From: Candidatus Woesearchaeota archaeon
GTDB taxonomy: Archaea; Nanobdellota; Nanobdellia; Woesearchaeales; UBA12501
Reading direction: 5' to 3'
DNA: 5,207 nt
NCBI GenBank assembly: GCA_016177345.1
Contig: JACOVM010000034.1
Span: 1-5,207 of the forward strand
The number at the start of each line of letters is the position of its first letter. Positions within the stretch are counted from its first letter, which is position 1. Below the pieces are notes generated by a model. It was not told where the DNA came from. It saw nothing but the letters and a program-made list of their open reading frames with translations, and did not search any database. The position numbers and the translations under genes are program-made. This document shows, piece after piece, positions 1-5,207 of the stretch.

Positions 1-79
1 CAATTCCCAAAGAAAAATCTTTATTCTTGGTCTACCTAATTAGCTAACCAACAATATCCCCCAAATCCCCTCAACAATA
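1..79. other. Non-coding upstream stretch, no gene seen
   Basis: No open frame of useful length is visible here on either strand. The stretch has C-runs near 58-70 and a weak 5-bp inverted repeat (AAAGA at 9-13, TCTTT at 18-22) followed by pyrimidines. That could be the decayed terminator of a gene lying to the left, but it is too weak to call. Confidence 0.4.
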
Positions 80-87
80 TTTATAAA
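80..87 (+). promoter_or_regulatory. Archaeal TATA box of the VWA operon
   Basis: TTTATAAA at 80-87 is a near-ideal archaeal TATA element in an AT-rich spacer and faces the operon. With the usual spacing of about 26 nt from its centre, transcription would start near 108-112. That gives a leader of roughly 88 nt before the ATG at 199. No clear purine-rich BRE precedes it (CAACAA). An alternative is that the TATA-like ATAAAAAT blocks at 161-181 act as a closer promoter. Confidence 0.6.
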
Positions 88-109
88 GACATGGCACTGA
101 ATCGTTTAT

Positions 110-142
110 TGTTATCATATTGTTATGTTATCATATTGTTAT
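110..142. repeat. Tandem duplication, 16-bp unit, two copies
   Basis: GTTATCATATTGTTAT occurs at 111-126 and again, perfectly, at 127-142. Periodicity extends one base left, to 110. The block lies at or just after the predicted transcription start and before the first gene, so it is probably part of the leader or initiation region. A 16-bp unit is not a multiple of three, so it does not look coding. Confidence 0.9.
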
Positions 143-156
143 TATTCAGCTAGTGC

Positions 157-181
157 TGTTCATAAAAATGTTCATAAAAAT
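157..181. repeat. Tandem duplication, 12-bp unit, two copies
   Basis: GTTCATAAAAAT is present at 158-169 and 170-181 without mismatch, with periodicity starting at 157. It is unrelated in sequence to the 16-bp duplication 15 nt upstream. It ends 17 nt before the ATG of the first VWA gene and just before its Shine-Dalgarno. Each copy has a TATA-like ATAAAAAT core. Confidence 0.9.
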
Positions 182-186
182 TTGTA

Positions 187-193
187 AAAGAGG
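187..193 (+). promoter_or_regulatory. Ribosome binding site of first VWA gene
   Basis: AAAGAGG at 187-193 ends 5 nt before the ATG at 199. Its GAGG core can pair with the CCUCC of the archaeal 16S tail. This is a modest match, but it supports the ATG at 199 and a leadered transcript. Confidence 0.55.
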
Positions 194-198
194 CCTTT

Positions 199-2022
199 AT
201 GTCCTTCCTTTCCTTTGACAACCCTGTAGGCGTTTACGCTTTTGGTAGCGTTGCCTTTCTCATTTTATTGTATCTCATCCGGCCGAAGCTGAAGGATGTC
301 AAAATACCATCGATCATGTTCTTAATGAAGGACGAGGATAAAGCAAGAAAAAGCACGTTTTTCAAGCGCTTTATTTCGTCCTTGCTGTTTTTTCTTCAGC
401 TCCTCATGCTAGCGCTGCTGTCCTTTGCCGTTCTTGCCCCGGTAATTCAGATGGAGTATGATTCGACTGCGGAAAACACGGTTATTGTATTAGACATTTC
501 TGCCTCGATGAAAACAGAGAAAGGCACGTCAACACGGTTTGCTGAGGCATTGAATGTTGCAATAGATAATGCTCGCGGACGTACTAGTATCATTCTTGCA
601 GAGAATCGTCCGCTCATCTTGCTGGAGGGCGGTTCTGAATCGAAAGCAAAAGAAACCCTTCAGCGCCTCAAGCCAAAAGACACGAGATCAAACATCGGGG
701 ATGCAATTCTCCTCGCTGGAGAGCTGCTCAAGTCTAACGATGGAAGAGTGCTTGTCGTGAGCGACTTTCTTATGACAGAAGGGACTGATCCAGAGATAGC
801 AAAGAAGGTGTTGGAGCAGCGTGGCATTACGGTTGATTTTGTCCGCGTCCATAATAAGGCAGAAAATATTGGCTTTATCGATGTAGATCTTGGGATGAGA
901 GAAACCAAAGTGATCATCAAAAACTTTTATGATGAAGACAAAGATGTCAGTGTTGAAGTGAGGAATGAGGGTGGCTATGCTGAAACGTTTCACAAAACAG
1001 TTCTTGCCAGATCGGTTGAGCCTATTGTCTTTCCGACCATGGCTGGGGCAACTCGTGTTCAGCTTCTTTCAGAAGATGACCTCTCATCTGATGACGTAGT
1101 ATATCTCACTAACCCTCTTTCGTCGTCAACACGTGCTCTTCTTATCTCTAATGAGCCGAATGTATTTATCAAGAATGCGCTTGAGGCAGGTACCATTGCT
1201 GTCGATGTTGCTTCCCCCCCTGTTGTTCCAGACGTCGAAGGTTTTGACTTGGTCATTCTCGATCGGTTTGAGAAGAACAAGCTTCTTCCCGGTACAATGG
1301 ATGACATTTATGAGTATGTCCAGAAAGGAGGTGCTCTTGTCATCGTTGCCCAAAATAAGAGTATGAGCATAGACTATCTTGGCATGCTTCCCGTGAACCT
1401 TTTAGAAAAGGGAAGCTCCACTACGGTCAGCAAGAGCGTTGACAACCAGTTTACCAAGGATGTGGATTTTGGCGAGGTGGAGGAGTATTATCACGCAGAG
1501 CAGCTTCCGCAAGCTGTTGTCATCGCTCGCGCAGCTGACGAGTCTCCAGTTATCGCGTATCACGAGGTTGGCGATGGCCGCGTCTTGTATTATGGGATCC
1601 TTGATGACGTGGCTAGTTTTAAGAGCTCTCCAGCATACCCTATCTTTTGGAATAGCGTTGCCAGCTTTTTGATGGGCATTGAAAATATGAATGACTACAA
1701 CCATCACACTGGCAGTGTTCTCGCATTTGAGAATGAGCGCGTGATTGAGACGCCGAGCGGAAAGGTCACTACTGCTTTGCTCGTCATGGACGAGGCCGGC
1801 TCGTACGTGATTCGCGGCCAGGTGAATACTGCAAACCTGCTGAGCGATGCTGAATCTGACATTTCACGATCTCCCCAGATAGAAACGACAGCGAGCAAGG
1901 ACTACAAGCCGGTGGCTGTTCCGAGGACGAAGGACGTGAGTATTTCAACGTACCTCGCCATTATTGCTCTTGTTCTTCTCTTCGTTGAACTTGTATATAT
2001 CAAGTATCGAGGTGACGTGTGA
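199..2022 (+). CDS. BatA-like membrane-anchored VWA domain protein
   Basis: A 607-aa membrane protein that probably displays a metal-binding VWA domain outside the cell. Residues 1-85 form a BatA-type double-membrane anchor: helices at about 11-27 and 58-82 around a basic loop (RPKLKD, KARK, KRF). The VWA domain runs from about 94 to 225. Its metal-site (MIDAS) residues are D99, S101 and S103 of DISAS, S164 where threonine is usual, and D189 of VVSDF. Residues 226-310 look like a beta-sandwich. About 312-495 resembles the GATase-like fold of BatA relatives (GGALVIVAQ, GDGRVLYYG). The segment ANLLSDAESDIS (545-556) matches the C-terminal signature of the family. A last helix lies at 583-601. 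There is no cysteine, so no amidotransferase nucleophile. It is the first gene of the operon and its stop overlaps the next start. The family call is secure. The exact role (adhesion, envelope complex assembly, chaperoning with MoxR) is inference. Confidence 0.88.
   Translation: MSFLSFDNPVGVYAFGSVAFLILLYLIRPKLKDVKIPSIMFLMKDEDKARKSTFFKRFISSLLFFLQLLMLALLSFAVLAPVIQMEYDSTAENTVIVLDISASMKTEKGTSTRFAEALNVAIDNARGRTSIILAENRPLILLEGGSESKAKETLQRLKPKDTRSNIGDAILLAGELLKSNDGRVLVVSDFLMTEGTDPEIAKKVLEQRGITVDFVRVHNKAENIGFIDVDLGMRETKVIIKNFYDEDKDVSVEVRNEGGYAETFHKTVLARSVEPIVFPTMAGATRVQLLSEDDLSSDDVVYLTNPLSSSTRALLISNEPNVFIKNALEAGTIAVDVASPPVVPDVEGFDLVILDRFEKNKLLPGTMDDIYEYVQKGGALVIVAQNKSMSIDYLGMLPVNLLEKGSSTTVSKSVDNQFTKDVDFGEVEEYYHAEQLPQAVVIARAADESPVIAYHEVGDGRVLYYGILDDVASFKSSPAYPIFWNSVASFLMGIENMNDYNHHTGSVLAFENERVIETPSGKVTTALLVMDEAGSYVIRGQVNTANLLSDAESDISRSPQIETTASKDYKPVAVPRTKDVSISTYLAIIALVLLFVELVYIKYRGDV
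2009..2015 (+). promoter_or_regulatory. Strong Shine-Dalgarno deciding the second gene's start
   Basis: GAGGTGA at 2009-2015 lies inside the last codons of the first gene. It is a 7-nt match to the complement of the archaeal 16S tail (GGAGGTGATC). Spacing is 6 nt to the ATG at 2022 but only 3 nt to the GTG at 2019, so the ATG is the better start. Its strength compared with the first gene's site suggests efficient re-initiation on the operon mRNA. Confidence 0.75.
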
Positions 2023-4463
2023 TGGCATCTTCTTTTGTGGTAGATGCCATCCGGGCAGCCAATGAGGCTGTGTCAAACATGATTCCGTTGAAGCGTCCTG
2101 CTCTTCTTCTCCTGATCATTCCTGCTTTTTTTGTGCTCTTGTTTGTTATTAGGAAGAATTTTATCAAATTTTCCAGCAGGGAGGAAAGGCTTGCTTACCT
2201 TCAAGATAATCGGGCTCTTCGATTTTTTATCTTCCTCACGAGGTTCCTTATTGTCAGCCTGCTCATTATCACCATTGCGACGCCTTTTGTGGTAAAGGAA
2301 AAAGAGGTTCAGGGAGAGCTATCCATCACCCTTCTCTCCGATAGCTCAAATTCGATGAAGCTCTTCGAGCAAGGCCTTGGAGAGAAGCTGCAAAAGCAGC
2401 TCGAGAGCCACATTCCAACCAAGCTTGTGGAGATTGCATCTGGTGATGTTTCTTCACTTGGTGACGCTATTCTTGCCAGTCTTGATCGCGACGCTAGTGT
2501 TCTCCTTATTTCTGATGGAAACAATAATGTCGGAAAGGACCTTGGCGACGTGCTCGTTCTCGCCTCGCAATTGAATACGACGATCAATGCCATTACCCTC
2601 GAGCCACTCTACGGAGATACGGCTGTATTTGTTGAAGGGCCATCTACATCCATTGTTGGAAGCGATGTTACCCTTACTGCTTTTGTTGAACAGGCGGGCA
2701 TTCCTCAAGAGTATGATCTCACCATAGAAATTGATGGCATTCCTGTTCTTCAAGAGTCGTCATCTGGCATTGATCGATTTGACGTGACAACTACCTTATC
2801 GGAGGGATATCACCAGGTTGTTGCCACCATTTCTGGCAATGACTATTTTGAGGAAAATAACGTGTTCTTCAAAACCATCCATATTATTCCAAAGCCGCAT
2901 ATTGCTTTCGTGTCATTGCAGCCATCCCCCTTAATCTCCGAGCTCTCGAAGCTGTACGAAATAACTGCTGTTGACAGCCTTCCATTATCGTTATCTGACT
3001 ACACTGCAGTTGCTCTGAATAATCTTCCAGCAGCGTTTTTTTCATCAGAAGACACGATAAGGCTGACGGACTTTGTTGTCGATGCTGGCGGCTTGTTTGT
3101 TATTGGCGGAAAGGAGGCATATGATCTTGGCGGCTATCCTAATTCCTTGTTTGAGACGCTTCTTCCCGCAAAGTCAGGCCAGGGGGAGAAGCTGCCTGAT
3201 GATAAGGCCGCGCTTGTCCTTGTCATTGACATTTCTGGCAGCACTGGTGGAAGCGTGAGCGGCCTCGGCGGAGCCTCAAAAGTGGACATGGAAAAAGCCC
3301 TCGCCATTCGCATTCTTGAAGAGGATGTCAAGCCAAATGATCTTGTTGGCGTTGTTGCCTTTAACTCGGAAGCCTTTGTCATTTCCCCACTTTCTTCATT
3401 GGACGCAAAGAAGGCAGACGTTATTGACATGATCTCTAGGCTCCAAGACGGTGGAGGAACACAAATAGATAAGGGGATCAAGGCTGCTGAAGAGCTGCTC
3501 CGGAACGTGGAGGGAAGCAAGAACATCATTCTCGTTTCTGACGGTGTTACCATGAATGAGGATGATGCCATCTCAAGAATTTATGGCGCGACGATCGGGG
3601 GAATAAAAACATACACGGTTGGCGTCGGCGATAATACTGATAAAGACTTTATGATCGGTGCCGCTCAGCGTGGTGGCGGCATTTACTTTCAGCCAGAAAC
3701 GTCTCAGCACTTGAAGCTGATTTTTGGCGAGCCAGAAGATGACCCGATGAAAAAGGATCTTATCATCATTGACGAGAACCATTTCATCACCCGTGGGCTC
3801 ACCCTAGAGGGAGCGCTTACCGGCTATAATCAGGTTGTTCCAAAAGCAAGCGCCTCAAATTTGATCACTACAGGAAATGGCAACCCTGTTTTGGTAACCT
3901 GGCGGTTTGGCCTTGGCCGTGTTGCGTCGTTGGCGACAGATGATGGAAACGCGTGGGGCAGCACCCTTATTTCATCACAAAACTCAAAGCTTTTTTCCAG
4001 GATCGTCAATTGGGTTATTGGAGACCCTGCAAAAGACAAGTCTAAAACAGTTCTTGCAGAGGACGGCTTCCTTGGCGAGCCGCTTGAAGTCTTCTTCCGC
4101 TCTTCTTCTCAGCCAACCTCGAGCCAGATTGAATTTTCAAAGATTGATAAAGACTTATACCGGGGAGTCTTTACTCCAGCGCAGGTTGGCTTCTCTAGTG
4201 TTCTTGATGCTACCGTTGCGGTGAATTACAAAAAAGAGTATATGCACGTTGGCGTTAACCCGAAGCTCTCCACGCTTGTTCGCTTAACTGGAGGGGAGAT
4301 GTTTGACAAGGATGACATCAATGGCATCGTCGAGCGCGTCCAGTCAGCAGCGAAAAGAAAAGAAACCAGAGAAATTCCATTCCAATGGCCATTCCTTGCT
4401 GCCGCCCTCATTCTCTTTTTGTTTGATATCTTTGTGAGGAAGTTAGCGGAACATAGAAGGTGA
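2022..4463 (+). CDS. Membrane protein with two VWA domains, one nested in a GATase-like fold
   Basis: An 813-aa surface-facing membrane protein; residues count from ATG 2022 (GTG 2019 would add one). The anchor helices are at about 25-44 and 67-88, with a basic loop between them that predicts VWA domains outside. VWA1 (about 100-195) has D107, S109, S111, probably S145, and D165, but is compact. An Ig-like beta region spans 200-290. A GATase-like fold starts near 292 (GGLFVIGGKEAYDLGGYP at 356-373). It is interrupted by VWA2 (about 395-565), which has a full MIDAS: D403, S405, S407, T480, D507. The fold resumes at 578-667 (PVLVTWRFGLGRVASLATDD). A further beta region, a helical segment and a helix at 786-803 precede a basic tail. 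The same order is known in bacterial VWA/GATase-like proteins. There is no cysteine, so a catalytic amidotransferase role is excluded. TGATG overlap and shared anchoring suggest it partners the upstream protein. Function beyond metal-dependent protein binding is unknown. Confidence 0.85.
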   Translation: MASSFVVDAIRAANEAVSNMIPLKRPALLLLIIPAFFVLLFVIRKNFIKFSSREERLAYLQDNRALRFFIFLTRFLIVSLLIITIATPFVVKEKEVQGELSITLLSDSSNSMKLFEQGLGEKLQKQLESHIPTKLVEIASGDVSSLGDAILASLDRDASVLLISDGNNNVGKDLGDVLVLASQLNTTINAITLEPLYGDTAVFVEGPSTSIVGSDVTLTAFVEQAGIPQEYDLTIEIDGIPVLQESSSGIDRFDVTTTLSEGYHQVVATISGNDYFEENNVFFKTIHIIPKPHIAFVSLQPSPLISELSKLYEITAVDSLPLSLSDYTAVALNNLPAAFFSSEDTIRLTDFVVDAGGLFVIGGKEAYDLGGYPNSLFETLLPAKSGQGEKLPDDKAALVLVIDISGSTGGSVSGLGGASKVDMEKALAIRILEEDVKPNDLVGVVAFNSEAFVISPLSSLDAKKADVIDMISRLQDGGGTQIDKGIKAAEELLRNVEGSKNIILVSDGVTMNEDDAISRIYGATIGGIKTYTVGVGDNTDKDFMIGAAQRGGGIYFQPETSQHLKLIFGEPEDDPMKKDLIIIDENHFITRGLTLEGALTGYNQVVPKASASNLITTGNGNPVLVTWRFGLGRVASLATDDGNAWGSTLISSQNSKLFSRIVNWVIGDPAKDKSKTVLAEDGFLGEPLEVFFRSSSQPTSSQIEFSKIDKDLYRGVFTPAQVGFSSVLDATVAVNYKKEYMHVGVNPKLSTLVRLTGGEMFDKDDINGIVERVQSAAKRKETREIPFQWPFLAAALILFLFDIFVRKLAEHRR

Positions 4464-4477
4464 TCCTGGAAGGTGTT

Positions 4478-4492
4478 GGGGGGGGGGGGGGG
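4478..4492. repeat. G15 homopolymer tract
   Basis: Fifteen consecutive G on the plus strand lie in the 37-nt gap between the stop of the two-VWA gene (4463) and the stop of the convergent small gene (4501). Both transcripts would contain it if they run past their stops, as G15 in one and C15 in the other. The true length is uncertain because such runs are error-prone in sequencing and replication. Confidence 0.9.
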
Positions 4493-4500
4493 TGACTGGC

Positions 4501-4764
4501 TTAGCTTGCTGTTATTTTTGTTTCTACAATGGTAAGCCTGGTCTTGACATTAGTTAGTCTCTGTTCCATCATTGCCACTTTTTCGTTGAGTTGAAGGAAT
4601 TTCTGAAAAAATGCGCCTGCACCAAAGACAGCGCTGACCAGCGGCCACATTTTAATGACGTCAGGAGTGTTAATGATCCCAAACGACTTTAATAAAGCCC
4701 AGATAAGAATGGAGAGTAGCGAAGCCCACACGATTGCTGTGTAAACATCAAATGTTTTTTTCAT
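4501..4764 (-). CDS. Small membrane protein with coiled-coil tail, unknown function
   Basis: An 87-aa protein that I cannot assign to a named family. A hydrophobic helix spans about residues 8-29 (rich in A, L, I, W). A second, weaker one is at about 39-56 (PLVSAVFGAGAFF). The last 30 residues have heptad-like hydrophobic spacing (LNEKVAMMEQRLTNVKTRL), as in a coiled coil. This plan recalls holin- or hemolysin-type small membrane proteins, but no specific motif supports that. I chose the ATG at 4764 because a TATA-like element is centred about 26 nt upstream, which fits a leaderless mRNA. A TTG at 4806 would add 14 residues but lies upstream of that promoter. It has no cysteine. It converges on the VWA operon with a 37-nt gap and has no obvious T-tract terminator before entering it. 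Confidence 0.7.
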   Translation of the reverse strand: MKKTFDVYTAIVWASLLSILIWALLKSFGIINTPDVIKMWPLVSAVFGAGAFFQKFLQLNEKVAMMEQRLTNVKTRLTIVETKITAS

Positions 4765-4786
4765 GGTGTGATAACGTGAAATCGCC

Positions 4787-4794
4787 TTAATAAA
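4787..4794 (-). promoter_or_regulatory. TATA-like element for leaderless small gene
   Basis: Read on the minus strand, 4794-4787 is TTTATTAA. Its centre is about 26 nt before the A of the ATG at 4764, the spacing expected if transcription starts at the initiation codon. No Shine-Dalgarno is seen before that ATG, which agrees with a leaderless transcript. Confidence 0.5.
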
Positions 4795-4832
4795 TGTTTG
4801 CCACAAAAATATGAAATATTTCCGGTCTTATT

Positions 4833-4865
4833 AGTGGCCTGTTCAGGCTGGCTGCCACTTTTTTT
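4833..4865 (+). terminator. Hairpin plus T7 terminator, plus strand
   Basis: AGTGGC (4833-4838) pairs perfectly with GCCACT (4854-4859) and runs straight into seven T (4859-4865). In archaea a T-tract alone can stop RNA polymerase, and the hairpin strengthens the case. There is no T-run on the minus strand, so it acts on plus-strand transcripts. The nearest plus-strand gene ends at 4463, so it would stop read-through RNA that is antisense to the small gene. Confidence 0.55.
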
Positions 4866-4956
4866 GATAAACAGCTCTTTTTCTGAAAAAATAACGGATA
4901 TTATAGAGATGGTATAACAACTCATCTGTTAAGGTCGTCTGTTTAGATACGCTCAA
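4866..4956. other. Non-coding spacer, no gene seen
   Basis: This AT-rich stretch has no supported open frame. A 5-bp inverted repeat (AGATG 4907-4911, CATCT 4923-4927) with an 11-nt loop is the only local structure noticed, and it is too weak to call a small RNA. Confidence 0.4.
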
Positions 4957-4993
4957 AAAAGATAGTCCCCCTTTAGGGGGTGGATTATCTTTT
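4957..4993. terminator. Symmetric hairpin with T-tracts on both strands
   Basis: The outer arms AAAAGATA (4957-4964) and TATCTTTT (4986-4993) are perfect complements. The inner arms CCCCC (4967-4971) and GGGGG (4976-4980) close a TTTA loop. The arms are separated by GT and TGGAT. Read on plus, the structure ends in four T. Read on minus, it ends in six. It could stop transcription from either side, isolating the downstream promoter at 5021. The CCCCC-TTTA-GGGGG core also resembles the end hairpins of IS200/IS605-type elements, but no transposase is present. Confidence 0.5.
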
Positions 4994-5020
4994 ATGACAC
5001 AACAAATGATCCATAATAAA

Positions 5021-5028
5021 TTTAAATA
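5021..5028 (+). promoter_or_regulatory. TATA box of the right-edge transcript
   Basis: TTTAAATA at 5021-5028, preceded by an A-rich stretch (ATAATAAA), fits an archaeal TATA element. Transcription would start near 5050. No open frame follows for more than 120 nt, which fits a stable RNA gene with a precursor leader better than a protein gene. The core with its flank is nearly palindromic (AAATTT), so minus-strand use cannot be excluded. Confidence 0.5.
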
Positions 5029-5049
5029 CCTCCTACAAATACCACTGCT

Positions 5050-5154
5050 GAATAGTTCATAATAACGAATGGTTTCATTATAACTTCAGCTTGTTTTGAA
5101 CTCTTCACGGCTCTGTCCCGAGAGTCTTAAAAGCCAAAAAAAGAGGTTGTGGCA
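5050..5154 (+). other. Probable precursor leader of the right-edge RNA gene
   Basis: This stretch lies between the predicted transcription start and the putative mature 23S 5' end. It has frequent stops in all frames and an A7 run at 5136-5142. In archaeal rRNA precursors this zone would supply the 5' strand of the long processing stem around 23S. The 3' strand is outside the window, so this cannot be tested here. Confidence 0.3.
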
Positions 5155-5207
5155 AGCTAGCCTACCATAGACCTCGGTGCGGATGGTTCGTGCAGTCTTA
5201 GAGCTTA
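5155..5207 (+). rRNA. Putative 5' end of 23S rRNA, cut by window edge
   Basis: The last 50 bases resemble the start of large-subunit rRNA as I remember it. CTACCATAG (5162-5170) is followed by CGGTG (5175-5179), GGATG (5181-5185) and GCAGTC (5192-5197). E. coli 23S has CUAAGCG, CGGUGGAUG and GGCAGUC in the same order and spacing. Haloarcula has CUACUAU, GGUGGAU and GCUCGG. GTTC (5186-5189) can pair with GAGC (5201-5204) around the GCAGTC loop, as in the first small hairpin of 23S. A departure is a two-base insertion inside the usually strict GGUGGAUG. The mature end is estimated near 5155 by comparison with E. coli numbering. Only about 50 nt are visible, so this is a recall-based call. No 16S or tRNA precedes it in the window. 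Confidence 0.5.

Noticed and set aside
91..153. A 20-codon hydrophobic open frame (starts MALNRLLL) ahead of the first VWA gene
   Set aside because: Its ATG lies only 4 nt after the TATA box, upstream of the predicted transcription start. It has no Shine-Dalgarno, and the 16-bp duplication inside it is not a multiple of three.
3134..3571. Minus-strand open frame of 145 codons
   Set aside because: It lies wholly opposite the second VWA domain, whose MIDAS residues are intact. Its serine- and threonine-rich, low-complexity product looks like an antisense shadow.
4501..4806. Longer 101-aa version of the small membrane protein from a TTG start
   Set aside because: The extra 14 codons overlap the TATA-like element, and the ATG at 4764 has the correct leaderless promoter spacing.
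4830..4993. IS200/IS605 element or TnpB remnant ending at the TTTA hairpin
   Set aside because: No frame to the left shows TnpB or TnpA motifs, and no second end was seen. Kept only as a possibility in the hairpin finding.
5181..5200. GGTTCG resembling a tRNA T-loop
   Set aside because: The flanking bases cannot form the 5-bp T-stem, and no acceptor or anticodon arm is found around it.
5183..5207. Open frame from an ATG at the right edge (MVRAVLEL, continuing out of the window)
   Set aside because: Only eight codons are visible, there is no good Shine-Dalgarno, and the leader from the predicted start is about 130 nt. The bases fit a 23S rRNA start better.

Overview
The window looks archaeal. 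AT-rich intergenic DNA carries TATA elements of archaeal type (80-87 plus, 4787-4794 minus, 5021-5028 plus). One gene appears leaderless. The internal gene of the operon has a 7-nt Shine-Dalgarno match to the usual archaeal 16S tail. A small, reduced archaeal lineage such as a DPANN group is my guess from the protein style, not something the sequence proves.

Layout: positions 1-198 are a non-coding upstream region with a TATA box and a leader built from two separate tandem duplications. Positions 199-4463 hold a two-gene operon on the plus strand. The first gene (607 aa) is a BatA-like membrane-anchored von Willebrand factor A (VWA) protein. The second (813 aa from its best start) is a larger membrane protein with two VWA domains, the second nested inside a glutamine-amidotransferase-like (GATase-like) fold. 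The genes overlap by one base and are probably translationally coupled. A run of 15 G lies in the 37-nt gap to a convergent minus-strand gene (4501-4764), which encodes an 87-aa membrane protein with a coiled-coil tail. Positions 4765-5207 hold no protein gene I can support. They contain the promoter of the small gene, a plus-strand hairpin/T-tract terminator, a symmetric hairpin with T-tracts on both strands, a TATA box, and at the right edge a stretch resembling the 5' end of 23S rRNA, cut by the window.

The two VWA proteins share an anchoring plan: two N-terminal membrane helices with a basic loop between them, a large extracytoplasmic part and one C-terminal helix. They probably work together at the cell surface as metal-dependent adhesion or scaffold proteins. 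In many prokaryotes such proteins are encoded with a MoxR AAA+ ATPase and a DUF58 protein, but neither is in this window and the operon has its own promoter. Neither protein contains cysteine, so the GATase-like folds cannot act as cysteine-dependent amidotransferases. I found no clearly new system. The best leads are the possible 23S gene with its own promoter, the duplicated leader, the G15 tract and the unusual domain nesting.
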